From assembly GCA_021014325.1 (NCBI GenBank), contig CM037473.1, positions 6,389,501 through 6,453,500 on the forward strand: a DNA stretch of 64,000 nucleotides, read 5' to 3'. This document shows, in pieces, positions 40,501-52,010 of the stretch. Each line of letters starts with the position of its first letter. The first letter of the stretch is position 1. The notes under the pieces were generated by a model, which was not told the DNA's origin, made no database searches, and saw nothing but the letters and a program-made list of their open reading frames with translations. Source of the DNA: Plazaster borealis. Lineage: Eukaryota; Echinodermata; Asteroidea; Forcipulatida; Labidiasteridae. The translations under genes and the position numbers were made by a program.

Positions 40501-43500
40501 CCCAAAGTTATTCAGAATGTGAACATTTGGAGTAGCTAAATCAGCCTACCAAATGAATTTCTACGTATATGGTTCACTGCTAAATAATGGTCAGCAGATT
40601 GAACACAATCAAGTTGTTAGTGTCCCGATTCAGAATCAAATAGCAACCGTTAGCTTGATTTTGTTAGACTGCGTAAATGAAGTCAGTTGAGATGTTAGAG
40701 CAAGTCATAATAATTACCTTTGAGTCCATCGGTGAGAATGTTGAGTAAAACATATCATGTAGATTGTGGTGTGTTCAAGACAATGGACCCCTCACATATG
40801 ATGACACCAGCTCAAACAGCGCCTTCACTGAGGTCAAAGGAAGACCTGTCATTGGCTGAGAGTTGTGTGTGTCATGTACACAACAAGTGCTTGTTGCCAT
40901 TGTTTGAGAGGGGTCTATTCAACCTCGTCCCCATGGTTTACTTAATTTCCAACCATGTTTACAATAGTAAACCCTGGGAGGGAAACTCCTTACTTGGACC
41001 CTGATTGGACAACGACTGGTGTACAAAAAAGTGTATTCAGTATTCACCATGTTCACAGCCAGACTATTCTAATTTGCATACGTATCCAAAAAAAATTATA
41101 TATGCAAATGATCCAATACCAGGGTGAGAGAGCGGTCAACCTCGTACACATCGTACTGCTCGACACACCCTAGGGACGAGGTTGGGGTCTATTAAGAAGT
41201 GTGACGAATGGCTACATGGTACATGTACATTGTGTGTCATTTTATTCACGCAGTGTACGGGCCTGTCATTTAATAGTTGAAGGTTTGGATGCCACAAAAG
41301 GTTTAGGGCATTTGTTGCTCTAGTATTTTTTTCTTGGTGACAAACTGGCTGTAGTGGTAAGGCTTGTGTGATGGCTGGCTAATACTGTCATGGCTAGCTC
41401 TCTGGTTAGCCGGTAGCTCTCTGGTTAGCCGGTAGCTCTCTGGTTAGCCAGTAGCTCTCTGGTTATTAGCTGGTTCTAAGCTGTCTAGCTCTCAGGTTAG
41501 CCACGTAACTCACTGGCTAGCCGGCTAGCTCATCACTGGTTAGTCCGTCTGGTTTGCCGGCTAGCTGGTCAGACAGCATGTTGTCTAAAATTTCAACATG
41601 TTTTCCCCCCTCATTTTCTTAGCCTATGTATGAATCACATCTAGCAATAATTTACATAACGTGCCGGTGTAAAAATAATCCACATTGTGCACATTACATT
41701 CGCGGGGGCTGGCGGTAATCTAATGAGAAATCAGCATATAAAACAACATGTGTTCAATTTCCCCTTCCTGATCCATGTAGACATTTTTTTACACGTTGCT
41801 TTCTGGGTCGCTATGCCACAAGCAATTATTTTGCTCTACAAAAGCAAACCTGGCTCCCCCTCCACTGGGACCGCAGCAGTTCCAGTTTGTGTAGCTGGCA
41901 CATCTGTAGGTTGTTGTGGGTGCCAGGAATATTCAGGGTTGGGGTCAGATTTAGGAACGCATAATTGCATTTGATTTAAAATTTTGACTCTAGAATATTT
42001 TTGGGGGATTTAAGTGACTGCACCCTCCCCCATGGAAACGCTTGCCTGTATCGACAGCTTGTACTGCTTTCAACTAATACTGGAACATGCGTGAAGGTAT
42101 TGGAATAATTGGGGCAGAGCTCTATTTACATTTACCTGTGCCACAGGTCTCCCTTCCTCTTCCCAAGTTGCTATTGCAATGTGGCTGTTTCCAAAAAGTT
42201 GGGGCATTTGTTGCTCTAGTTTTTTATTTCTTGGTGATACTGGCTGTCTGGTTGCCTGACTGTAGTGGTAGGCTTGAGTGGTGACTGGCTAATACTGTCT
42301 GGCTAGCTCTCTGGTTTTATAGCCGGTAGCTCTCTGGTTATTACCTGGTTCAAAGCTGTCTAGCTCTCACGTTAGCCAGGTATCTCACTGGCTAGCCGGC
42401 TAGCTCACTGGTAAGCCATCTGGTTTGCCGGCTAGCTGGTCAGACAGCATGTTGCCTAAAATGTCAACATTTTTTCCCCTCTTTTCAATTGGGGCAGAGC
42501 TCTATTTACATAAACTTGAGCCACAGGTCTCTCTCCCCTTCCAAAGTCGCCATTGCAGTGTTTTTTTCCTAATTTTTCTTAGTCCTTGAAAACTATTTTG
42601 AGGAAGTTGGATGTTATTGACAGGTTTGAAGAATTGAGGCAGATTGACAAATATCCCTGTGTGTTATACAGTGTAGTGCGTGTTTTAGGCGAAGCTTTAT
42701 TTACACGCTTACCATTGACTCCCAAAATAGTGAGCGTGTGACACTGACATGCGTGCAATTGGAGGCAGTCTACGTCAGGCCCTCCAGCCACATGGGCCCA
42801 AGGCATTTAATAAAGAAAGCCACACTGTTTGATATTGAAGGATTGAGGCAGCAGGGATCCTTACAAAACACCTCTTTGGTTGATTTTTAAGGATTGAAAC
42901 TGTAGGCATCCCACAAAACCAATATCAGTTGATTTTGAAAGATAGAGATAAATGAGGAACCAGACAAAACCTCTTGTGGTTTATTTTGAAGAATTTAGGC
43001 AGTTATAAGGATCCTACATACATATTGTACTTATTGGTTGACTTTGAAGGATTGAGGCTTAGGGATCATGTAAAACTTTTGTCGGTTTATTTTGAAGAAT
43101 TTAGGCAGTTGTCTGTTTAAAAATGCTAAAATAAAACTTTATGTTGTGACTGGTCAGACATACATGTACATGAGAAGAAATGGTTTATGCATTTTCCATA
43201 CTATATGGTTTGTAGTGACACTGACAGTAGTGTAATAATCTTTTCTTGGAAGGTGCTGGAGGTCATCTTTTTTCACTGTCAATTAATATTATTTTTAAAG
43301 TAATAAACCACAACGGAAAATGGTTAGGTAAATCATTCATTAATTTTGTGTTTCAAGAACAAAGAAAAATTGGCTAGAGTGGGATTGGAACCTGCGACCT
43401 CCGGTTTAATGTGCCGGCACTCTACCAACTGAGCTATCTAGCCCTATTGTTGGCGGTCTCCCTAGTTTGTTAATATCTTTGTTCAGAAGCCAAGCTGACT

Positions 43501-46500
43501 GGCACCGCCCCCCCCCCCCAAACAATGATATTTTTACCAGTACCCTCCCCATATTTATTCTAATTTGATAGTATTTTGTTTATTGGTAGGAATTTGACAG
43601 GAGTGTCTTCACCCAACTAGACCTTCATTCTAACATTGAGGCCGACTTACCCAAAGTTTCCAATAAAGACGGGGAGTCACCATTCAGGGGACTGTTAGCC
43701 AATCATCTCACATGTACAGTGTGTGGACACAAGGTAATTAGAGACCCCTAGCCGGGCATGAATTATCCAGTCCTTACTTGCTGCTTGCCAATTGTAAAAC
43801 AAACCCAAATAAGTACAACTTTAACAATGAGGTGAAACAGAGAGCCGTCTGAAAAACAGGTTTTCTTCTAAAGCGGAGTGTTTTAACGCTACATACGAGG
43901 TGTGGGCCTGAGAACAAAAAAGGTCCACATAATGTAGGGACTTGAAACACTGTGTGGACTTACACATGTTCACATAGTGTTTTTTACAGTGTAGGTTTTT
44001 CCTTAAGTCATGTAAGTCTACAAAACAAAGGAATGTCCACAGAGTGACTGCAACACAGAGCTGTGTGTGTGTGCACATACTCATTGGAAAAGTTTATTGG
44101 TAACAAAGGGAGTATTCATATTTTCTGAAAACAACAGGAAAGACCATTCAGTTCAGTTTGTAAACTTTTTGACATTAACTTTTGAAGTTTTACCGATGTC
44201 AGTACAAGATTGGTGTTTGCATTAAACCAACTAAAATGGCAGATCGACATAACACAATTTCCTTTGCAATTAACTTGGATATTTACAAAATAATGTCATT
44301 GGTTTTGACATTGGCCATGTTCTTTTGTGATAGAAGTTTACAGATGTTTTGGTTTAATTCAGTAATGTGCCATCTGCCATTGCCTTGCACACTGATACTT
44401 TTTATGTGTCGTGGCCGAGCAGTTATTAGCACCGGACTAAAGCTCTGGTGTTTCTGATTAGCAGAGTGTGGGTTCAAGTCCCGGTGGTGGCACTTGTGTC
44501 CCTGAGCAAGTTACTTTACCATAATTGCTTTGTCCTTCTGTTGGGACAGTAAGCCATAGGTGCTGTGTACTAGGATTGGTAGTGCATGTAAAAGAACCTA
44601 GAACACTGATAGTGGAACAGTAGGGGGTTATCCCCGATGTTTCTAGTTTACATAGCAAGAAGCCTTGATTTACAGGTTTCCTCAGGCTTGCGAGCTACAG
44701 TGATTATATCCAGTTATGAGGCATCCTTGGTTTAATTACCAGAGATATGATAACAATACAGTGTATCTTTTCATCTCTTCATTGTCGATTAAAAGTTTCA
44801 AAATAACTGTATTCTGTTTTATTTTTTGTTTTTTTAGAATCCAGTGACATACAGCAGCTTTGACTGCTTGACCCTCCCCCTTCCGGTGTCAGCGTTTGGC
44901 ACATTATCCCTAGAAAGTATCCTGGCCAAGTTTACCCAATCTGAACTAGTCCATGATGTTGAATGTACTGAATGTGCCAAGATACTCACTGGCAGAACCA
45001 AACAGCCACCGAATAGGAAGCTAAAAATCTTGGCCCAGACATCAAAACTGAGGAGAGATACCAAAAGAAGAATACCAAATTCGGCGGCGACACCGGCAGT
45101 TACTACATCGACCACCACACAGGTATCGGGGATAGTGTCACCCGCTTCGGAACCTACTCCTGCGTTGTCAGGAACAGCCTCAGTGATCACACCTTCAATG
45201 GAAGTAACACCTCCTTCGATATTAGCTCCACCGAATTGCGGGATAGCTCAGCCGGAAAGTGATCGAGGGTGTGGTTCCGTTTTTCTAAGTGGGAGGAGCC
45301 TCTCTGATGAGGATTTGCATTCGAAAACGTCGCCCTCATCAGAAAAGGTTTCCAGCGATACGTCAAGCACTGGGTATGACACCGGCAGTTCAGGACTGGA
45401 GGATCTTCATGGAAACGTCAATAATGGAGAGAATGTGCAAAAACCATTTCAACAGGTGGGAGTTTCAGAGTTTACTTCAACTGGTTGCCTTGACAACAAT
45501 GGTCCCGATGCTGAGACAGAAAAATTATCAGAACCACCTATTAATGGTAATGCAGAGGAGGGTGTTAAAAGTATACACAAGAAAACCAGCAGCCTACAAA
45601 CAGGAGGATCTGTTGATAAAAGAGCTTCGCAAGAATTAGACAAACCACAACAAGATCTTAATGGTGGACAAGTTTCAATTGAAAACCCAAAGAGCAGTTT
45701 ACATAAACCCCGTACAAATGAATCAATGACACAGGAAGTTACAAAACTGTCTCCAGAATGCGAGTTAGCAAATGGTGTCCATGAGGAATTATCAGATAAA
45801 ATCAAGATTCTTAATTCTTCGCAAACCTTGGAATCAAAACAAGAAACAAACTTTAGCCATCAGGTGCCAACCACAAATCGGTCGTTGCCAACTGGTAAAC
45901 ATGTGAACGGTAATCATCCGACGAACCGCCAGGGTTTAAATAAAGATATGGGAAGTGATTTCCGCAGCAATAACGATGCAGACTCCAGCGCAGATAGCTC
46001 GTCACAACCAGCCGACGAATCAAACATTGCCCCGCCCAAGTGTCATTCAACCCCAAAGACCCGCCCTCCACCTCTCAAACCAACATCGTCATCAGCCAAT
46101 CAGAGCATCGCCTCAGAAGCCACGCCTACACCGAGCCCAGCCGTGTTCGGCAAGATACCTGGTACGGATGGACCGACCCTGACGCCATCAGATAATGTCA
46201 CTAATGACATCGATAATGAGGATTTATCACCGAAGTGCCGACGGATCTTCAGGAAACAGCTTACCCTTGGAAAGGTAGCTTTAATTGGTAGAGAGGAAAT
46301 TACTCAGTTTATCCTTCAGGTTGAAGATCTTGTGGTTTGGGTGGAGGTGATTGTTGGAGGGAGTGGGGTATCATTGTCTAGTCTTGGGTTTTTTCTTTTC
46401 TTTCCTAAGAAGATGAAAACTGCTACTTTACGACTGTTTTAACCCTCTCTCCCCTGAGTAATTTTTACTGGAATCCTTCCTCACTGTAACAAAATCCATC

Positions 46501-49500
46501 ACCATGTGGTACGTGTTCATGTAACTCAACACCCACACTGGTGGATGCTGATTATAATGTCTGGACCAAAGCATAATCGGTTTACTAGTGCAGTCCTCAG
46601 TCCAACGGAAGCAAACCATGCTTTGGCAGATCCAAAATTTAGGACAGTTACGGTAAAGAGGCACTCCAAGGTCATGTTCAGTTTTGTGACGCACTCATTT
46701 TTCAAAAGATGGTGTCCTAAATTACAGGTCTCTAAACCTCCCGTTAAAACGACGTAAAATGCCATTTTATTTGATAACCTTCCAGTGCAAGTTTTGTCAA
46801 AATCCAAATAAAATGACGTCACGTTTAAAGTATACAGCTTTGATAATATTAAAACAAAACCTCGTCAAATTTGACATTTTGACTGATGCAAAAAATCCTC
46901 TTCGTAATGTACAGACTCATCTGTTGTTGACATCCAATGACGTCATTATACAAATTTTGCTCTGAAAGAGTATCAAATACAATGACATGAACGTGAGGTT
47001 AGAGACTTGTAATTTTGTCTCTCACTTTCATAAAGACTCTATCTATTAGAAAAAGAGTGCATAACAAAACTGAATTTGACCTTGAAGCCCCTCTTTTATT
47101 GTGCTCACAGGGGGGATAGGTTTTCTGAATTTCCGAAAATAAATTTTTGGGGAATATTGTTGTCACAATGAAAGCTTGACTAACCAAGTAAAGAAAACAA
47201 ATGTTAAAGAAATTGTGGCTTTTTTTCATCATGAATCGGCCAATCTTGTCCGTGAGCCATGGCCGATAATCCACCATGGTGTGCTGAAATCTCAGACTTA
47301 CCTCCCAAGCCGAGTACAATGGCGGCAACCTAACGATCTCTTATAATCCTGGTTTGTCTTTAACAAAAGGACTATAGGTGATCATTGAACTTGGAACATT
47401 ATTACCTCGATCACTGGGCCATTTATTCTATTCCTTAAACCATCTTAGCTCCCTGGGGAGTATACAGCATGTGCTGCCAAATATGTACAGCATTAAGCTA
47501 AATCAATCACAAGAACCACCTCTGCCCTCACAGGTACCCATTAACCCATGGGTGATGAGAAACAATTATACTTGTCTAAGTGTCTAACTCAAGGACCGGG
47601 ATTTGAACCCACACCCTGATGACTTACCTACCAGAGTTTGAGTTTGATGCACTAAGGCCATTAGTTGTGATAAAAAATAGAAGGAAAAATTACATTCAAT
47701 TTTTTTTACTTTGTGAAACTACATGTAGTTGGCAAAAGACATTCCGGGAAATTCTCCATTGTTTACGTCACTGCGTATATTTTAGAAAACAATGAAATTG
47801 TTTGGTAAGTCTGCTCCTACCTAACGTGTCTTAAAACCGCTTCTTTGTATTATAAACTGATTAATGAAAAAGTTTGACTAATTTTGCATGCAGGATTGTT
47901 GATTCTTGATTCCTAAAGTCCCACTTCACAAATGTGAATGATCCATTATGAGTAAACATTTATACATGTATGTGTCTTGGCGAAACATTTTAGTGCATCA
48001 GACTCAAGTTCTGGTGGCTAAGTCATCAGGATGTGGGTTCGAATCCCGGTCATGACCCTTGAGCATGACTTCCACTATCATTTTTCCTCTTTGTTACTGG
48101 GTAATAATGTTCGAAGCGCAATGATCGTTTCTTTGGAATTGCACTGGTTTTTGTTTGTATTGTAATGTTTTTATCTATTGTAAATTATGTCGCAATTCAG
48201 CGATATGCTGACGACATTTTTAAATAAATAAACCATAAACTATACTGTAAGAAAAGTTGTTATTATCATATTCTTCCAATGTTTCTTTTCCTAGCTGCCA
48301 CAATGTCTTTGTATCCATCTCCAACGCGTGACATGGCTTTCGAATGGTCTCCCCTCAAGGCGTGAAGAGCACATTATATTCCCAGAGTATCTGGACATGA
48401 GTCTCTACAAACAGACAACCGCCGTCAACTACACGGCTCAAACTACAACCCAGAGTGGTGTCAAGTTACTCAGGTTACTCTCGGAGGAGGATCCTATGCC
48501 GACACAGCCAGCACAAAGGTATTGTGTTGTTTTTGTGAATTACATTTAAAGTGTTGTATGACTTGTGACTCATACTCAGATTCAAGTTCATTTTGAGTCA
48601 TATTTTCTATGACTCTGACTTTTACTTCAATTCAATTCAATATTTATTAGTCATGTTAAAAAGTACATGAAATACCTTTTTCTTGAGTTCCGATGGTCAA
48701 TGACTCGGACTCGGACTCGGACTTGACTATTTTGACTCGGACTTGGGACTTGGAACCAACAGTAAAATGTTATTTATTTGAAAATATAATATATTCTTGC
48801 AAAATAGTGGAAATAGTGAATGCTTCTTTTTTGAGTGGATACTACAGTTGTGGCTTCAAGGTTTTACTCCCATTTCAACCAACCTCCTACTAGTCTTCAT
48901 AAGGGGATTAAACAAATATTTAAACAACTTTTAAAAATACTGTAAATTGTTGTTGTTTATAAAAAATAAAAAAATTAAAAATTTGTCAGATGGGGATTTA
49001 ATTTAGTAAAAATTGATGAGAAGTAAAGACCAAATACTTTCTCAATTTAATTCTATAACTTGATAAATATCTGTCAGGTTTTGGGTACTATTTTATTTTT
49101 CAAAATTCTTGTAAAAATTATGTGACTCATGACTTTGATTCAGACTCAACCTTTGTGACTCATGACTTTGACTCAAAGTCAGACTCGAGAATTGAGGGCT
49201 CAAACACAAGAATGAGTACATGCAGGATGATTCAGGTTTTTTTTGTATTACAAGTAGATGATGGTATAATTGATTTGGTGTAGTTCATGCAGGCGATGAT
49301 CCGTTTAAAAAGGTTTTTTTAGTATTAGAAAATAATAAAATAGAATTATTAATGTGTACAGATAATTGTGTTCCACTGGCAATGGGGAATAATTCAATGA
49401 TAATTTAGTTTGTGTGTGTTATGTAGATGATGATCCAGTTTTTTGTGTGGAACTTGTAGAAGATCATTTTGTTAATCCTTCTCTATCTTCCAATACTTCA

Positions 49501-51354
49501 TACCTTTTTAAAACTGTTGAAAACTGTTTCAGATGTCCAGGGGCCGATTTCACAAAGAGATAAGACTAGTCTTATCTGAAGTTAGGACCAGTAACTGGTC
49601 TTAACTTAAGACTAGTCCTATCTCTTAGCATTGCCTAGGACTAGTCCTAAGTTAGGAAGAGTTTTGTGAAATCGACCCCCACATGTTCTGTTTTATCTCA
49701 GGAAGTGTAAAATTGTGACAGTTTGTGTGTACTGTTACTTGTTTTGTTTTGTTTTCTTGTTTTTCTTCTTTTTTAATAGTAATTTTTGGTTATAGTTAAT
49801 AGTATAATTCCCCTGTGTGGAAGGGAGAATTTATTCTTAAGCTGATGGAGGAAGTTTGTCATTTTAAAACAGGAAATTTGTTTATTGTGACTGTTTTATT
49901 AATTCTGGAAATTACATTATAATTGAAAAAGGAAATTTTCCTTTTAACTATTGGTGAACAGGGCCCAATTTCATAGAGCTGCTTAACGGCCGACTTTGTG
50001 CTTACTGTGTGATTTCCATTTTATAGTGCTGCTAAAAGGCATGCTAACCTTCCAGCGCTTACTGTAAGTAAATAAATGATGTAACAATGCAAATCTCAAG
50101 CTGGCCACCTAATTTTCTTGCTAACCTGTGAAATCTGCTTAAATGCTTAAGCAAAAAGTTTAGCTAAAGTAAGCAGACAAATTTGCTTACCATTAAGCAG
50201 CTCCATGAAATTGCCCCCAGGGCCCAATTTCATAGAGCTGCTTAAGCAGAAAATATTGCTTAACAATTCCTGCTAACCAAAAGTGAGCAGGAAGCCAGTC
50301 ACAAATGGTGTAAACATGCGAATGATATTTTGGCCGGTTACCTTATTCTGGTGAGCATGATTTTGTTGTGCTTAGCTACTTTTTGTGCTTAAGCAGCTTT
50401 GTGAAATTAGACCCAGGTCACCAGCACTATAGGCCTACTGCATGACTTCCCAAAAGGTGGGTGTAAATTTAAATAGCATTAATGTGTGCATCAATCGGCA
50501 TTGACTCCATGCAAAAGATGTGTAGTTAGATTGTTTTGGAAAACATCAGGCCTGATACTTCATTCTTGAAAGAGCAAGGCACTTTCTCCTTTGTGAAGAA
50601 AATATAAATGTCTACTAAAACAGATAAACCTTTGTTGTCCCACCAAGGGAAAGATCGTGTGGATTTTTGACGGTATTATAACAAGCATAACATACACAGA
50701 ACACAAACAAGAATACAAAAGCGATGACCAAACGCATGGAGGCAATTGCCTCCATTGCCGTAAATGCACCAAGGTAAACGGCAATGGCCACACTTAAAGG
50801 TTTTGAAAATTAAACTGTTTTTTGACTGCAGGAAGACTAGTCATGGTTTCATTGGAAGCAACTTCTTGGCAGAGAGTGGAAGTAAGTCCCCGGTTGGAGT
50901 TTCTGTACCTCAGTTGTCACCTAGAATATCCCAGCAGGCACCTGGGTTTCCTGCAGCGGAGGACAGAACAACAAGACACGAGAGGATGGAGGGCAGAGTC
51001 TCAAGCAAAAGGTACAGGGAATTATAAATAAATTCCTTCAAGCATTTGACAAAGCCAAGAAAAAAATTACTTTATGTGATGAATTAAAAATTGCATGTAT
51101 GACTAGTATCTTTGATTTGCCTTTTTTCTTAAAGCTGGAGATCAGCAGATTCATTATACAGACTCGCCTCTGCTGTCGTCCACCAGGGAAACGCGTACTC
51201 CGGACACTTCCTAACATTCAGAAGAGCGCCCTCTAGTGGCACGGAGCTTCTCAGCGACAACTGGCTGTGTGTCTCTGATGAGAGTGTCTACGCATCAACG
51301 AGGAAGGAAGTCTTCTCGCAGAAGGCTTACATGCTCTACTATCAGAGGATGTAG
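34357..51354 (+). CDS. USP30: Ubiquitin carboxyl-terminal hydrolase 30, complete, with large catalytic-domain insertion
   Basis: Nine exons: 34357-34501, 35853-36023, 37276-37382, 39231-39329, 43590-43733, 44838-46274, 48295-48518, 50832-51011, 51135-51354. Sum 2,727 nt, 908 residues; human USP30 has 517. USP30 is a mitochondrial outer-membrane (and peroxisomal) deubiquitinase that opposes PINK1/Parkin mitophagy and prefers Lys6-linked ubiquitin. Visible: one N-terminal membrane segment (about residues 17-33, ending ILWGP), Cys box GLENLGNTCYLN (Cys61), DAHELF, zinc-ribbon CTVCGHK and VECTECAK, LPQCLCIHLQR, His box GNAYSGHFLTF (His860) and WLCVSDESV, in which Ser883 stands where most USPs have Asp/Asn, as in the USP30 Cys-His-Ser triad. 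Oddities: a roughly 400-residue disordered insertion in exon 6 and a GC donor after exon 3. Confidence 0.97.
35445..35785. mobile_element. TTAA-type MITE with long central hairpin
   Basis: AAAGGTAGCAGGCCTACCTT at the left, CTTTGCCTTTAAA at the right. The hairpin AATCTGAGAAACGTTTTCTC AGATT is centred at about 35610, followed by TGCATGGACATAACCGCTCC. It lies in USP30 intron 1, ending about 70 bp before exon 2. Confidence 0.75.
35853..36023 (+). CDS. USP30: USP30 exon 2, catalytic cysteine box
   Basis: It encodes KVAGLENLGNTCYLNTILQS and LAACPGFVKWLSRALRRG and so on. GNTCYLN holds the nucleophile Cys61. Phase 1 at both ends. Confidence 0.96.
36222..36497. mobile_element. Two adjacent GGGGTCGATTTCACAAA MITEs
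   Basis: 36222-36350 and 36353-36497 are tandem copies separated by a few bases. The second carries small insertions (ACATG and AAGACCAGTT). Both are strongly palindromic. USP30 intron 2. Confidence 0.88.
36515..37020. mobile_element. Nested MITEs: AAAGGCA element inside a GATTTCACAAAG element
   Basis: The outer element starts GGGCTCGATTTCACAAAGAG at about 36515 and ends CTTTGTGAAATTGACCCC at about 37020. The inner 36631-36986 starts TTAAAGGCATCGTACACGTT, has the perfect hairpin AATAAAAACTTCTTGCAAG/AAGTTTTTATT at about 36811-36841, and ends GTGTACGATGCCTCTAA. Short translated frames in it are not genes. Confidence 0.85.
37276..37382 (+). CDS. USP30: USP30 exon 3, with GC splice donor
   Basis: It encodes VNDYSSSQSGAQVYSPHEVL, NALYRCSWKSDRDQQ. 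The next exon starts DAHELF in phase 0, so the exon must end at CAG 37380-37382. The following bases are GCAAGT, a GC-AG intron with otherwise perfect consensus. The nearest GT (37387) would put a stop codon in exon 4. Confidence 0.93.
37477..37615. mobile_element. GGGGTCGATTTCACAAA palindromic MITE
   Basis: GGGGCGATTTCACAAAGAGA to AGTTTTGTGAAATCGACCCC, in USP30 intron 3. Same family as 24786 and 49540. Confidence 0.88.
37625..37880 (+). mobile_element. tRNA-headed SINE (GGGTTTTCAGTCCCTACCTG family)
   Basis: The head contains GGTTCGAATCCCGGACGGGA. The body holds TTGGGTTTTCAGTCCCTACC and TAGGTATCTTCAGGCCTACT and ends TTTCATTACCAGAAAGATAT. Reversed copy at 23237; a body fragment at about 16534-16615. 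Confidence 0.8.
38390..38930. other. USP30 intron 3, interspersed repeat content
   Basis: No exon. TGGTCCGGCTGGCTAAGTCA-type sequence and a block at 38745-38890 (AGACCCCTTGCATTGGCCGC … CAACAAAGATGG) are seen. The latter resembles 40780-40925 and 28105-28240, so a further dispersed family exists. Confidence 0.4.
39510..39850. repeat. Tandem duplication, about 178-bp unit
   Basis: GGGGACTTTTACACAATGGA, ACTGGGTCCCCACAAGGGAA and TTCTTTAGAAAAGGGAATAA occur in both units (about 39518 and 39697). USP30 intron 4. Confidence 0.88.
41370..42480. repeat. Minisatellite-bearing duplication (TAGCTCTCTGGTTAGCCGG)
   Basis: A 17-bp unit near GGTAGCTCTCTGGTTAGCC is repeated at 41395-41465. The surrounding block 41310-41600 (GGGCATTTGTTGCTCTAGTA … AGCTGGTCAGACAGCATGTT) recurs at 42205-42460 in the same orientation. 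USP30 intron 4. Confidence 0.85.
42600..43110. repeat. Degenerate tandem repeat, about 60-75 bp period
   Basis: GGTTGATTTTGAAGGATTGA-like words recur about seven times (about 42622, 42830, 42878, 42930, 42980, 43035, 43085), each followed by variants of GGCAG…GGATC…ACAAAAC. USP30 intron 4. Confidence 0.65.
43372..43444 (-). mobile_element. tRNA-like SINE head, reversed
   Basis: Minus: GGCTAGATAGCTCAGTTGGT, AGAGTGCCGGC…GGTTCCAATCC…TCTAGCC. It has tRNA-like A and B boxes and complementary acceptor arms but poorly paired anticodon and T arms. USP30 intron 4, close to exon 5. Confidence 0.72.
44404..44756 (+). mobile_element. tRNA-Ser-like-headed SINE
   Basis: Second good copy of the 8811 family: TGTCGTGGCCGAGCAGTTAT, GGTTCAAGTCCCGGTGGTGG, then TTTCCTCAGGCTTGCGAGCT and ATTACCAGAGATATGATAAC. 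It ends about 80 bp before USP30 exon 6. Confidence 0.85.
44838..46274 (+). CDS. USP30: USP30 exon 6, giant exon with S/T/P/N/Q-rich insertion
   Basis: 479 codons, phase 0 at both ends. The first 70 residues (NPVTYSSFDCLTLPLPVSAF … HDVECTECAKI…KLKILAQTSK) and the last 13 (CRRIFRKQLTLGK) are catalytic-domain sequence; human USP30 links them by a few residues. Between them about 400 residues (about 290-688) are low-complexity, rich in Ser, Thr, Pro, Asn and Gln, with no recognisable fold. Acidic patches (SDEDLHSKTSPSSEKVSSDT) contain several candidate phosphosites. The frame stays open for about 160 bp past the donor AAAG|GTAGCT, which is not coding. Confidence 0.93.
47400..47655 (-). mobile_element. 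SINE, reversed, degraded
   Basis: CACAGGTACCCATTAACCCA, GTGATGAGAAACAATTATAC and GGACCGGGATTTGAACCCAC match the 20404 and 54090 copies. A forward relative occurs at about 47975-48230 (GTGGGTTCGAATCCCGGTCA). USP30 intron 6. Confidence 0.65.
48555..49200. repeat. GACTCGGACT-rich region
   Basis: An imperfect GACTCG hexanucleotide run is at about 48700-48735. Further GACTCATGACTTTGA words occur at 48555-48620 and 49120-49190 with CTCAAAGTCAGACTCGAG. Low-complexity, non-coding, USP30 intron 7. Confidence 0.6.
49540..49680. mobile_element. GGGGTCGATTTCACAAA palindromic MITE
   Basis: GGGGCCGATTTCACAAAGAG to GTTTTGTGAAATCGACCCCC, with AAGACTAGTCTTATC and TAGGACTAGTCCTAAG inside. USP30 intron 7. Confidence 0.88.
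49961..50416. mobile_element. Two adjacent GGGCCCAATTTCATAGAGC MITEs
   Basis: Copies at 49961-50219 and 50220-50416 abut. Each opens GGGCCCAATTTCATAGAGCT GC and closes CAGCT(C/T)…TGAAATT. The first is a diverged subtype (AAGTAAGCAGACAAATTTGC). USP30 intron 7. Confidence 0.85.
51135..51354 (+). CDS. USP30: USP30 exon 9, catalytic His and Ser, stop
   Basis: It encodes SWRSADSLYRLASAVVHQGN, AYSGHFLTFRRAPSSGTELL, SDNWLCVSDESVYASTRKEV, FSQKAYMLYYQRM, then TAG at 51352. His860 and Ser883 are the expected triad members. The KAYMLYYQR ending is the canonical USP terminus. Confidence 0.96.
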
Positions 51355-51660
51355 TTAGACCAAAACTAATGAAGCTTTGGAAGTTATCGTTCAATTATGT
51401 GGCAAAATAACTAATCAAATTATTTCAGGAGTCGGCTTTGATCATGTTGATTTAGTTATTTTCATACAAGACAAAGCTCTCTTGGAGTTATGTTTTTGTT
51501 TTCTTGACGAAGAACTGTTCATAGATAGAGATTTCAACTTGACAGATTGAGGCTTTGCCTGTGGTGGGAGATTGTATCATGGTGGGACACTGTAAGCAAC
51601 ATCACTGGCGCTGGGTTGGATTACAGTTTGTTTGTTGCATTTGTTTTCCTTTTACAGTAC

Positions 51661-52010
51661 AGGGCCCAATTTCATAGAGCTGCTGAAGCAGAAACTATTG
51701 CTTAAACATTTTCTGCTTAGCGGAAATAAGCAAGATACCAGTCACAGATTGTACATGTGACATGGTATGTTGGCTGGTAACCTTTTTCTGCTTAGCATAA
51801 TTCTGTTGTGCTTAGCTACTTTTTGTGCTTAAGCAGCTCTATGAAATTGGGCCCATTAGAGCTGATCAAGCATAGAAAGGTGCTAAGCACAACAAAATTA
51901 TGCTTACTAGAATAAGGATACCAGCTAAAATATCATTTTACATACATGTACAAAATGTAACTGGTATGTTAAGCAATATTTTCTGCTTAGCAGCTCTATG
52001 AAATTGGGCC
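51661..52010. mobile_element. Two GGGCCCAATTTCATAGAGC-type MITEs
   Basis: 51661-51854 is an excellent copy (AGGGCCCAATTTCATAGAGC … TATGAAATTGGGCCC). 51870-52010 is a half-degraded inverted partner that ends AGCTCTATGAAATTGGGCC. They lie just downstream of USP30. Confidence 0.85.

Noticed and set aside
41380..41465. CRISPR-like array
   Set aside because: Short 17-bp tandem units without unique spacers in a eukaryotic intron; a minisatellite.
43372..43444. tRNA gene
   Set aside because: Acceptor arms and A/B boxes are present, but anticodon and T arms do not pair and the position-33 T is missing; copies recur with shared flanks, so it is a SINE head.
46275..46442. Continuation of USP30 exon 6 to a stop at 46442
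   Set aside because: The donor AAAG|GTAGCT joins in frame to LPQCLCIHLQR of exon 7, an essential catalytic segment.
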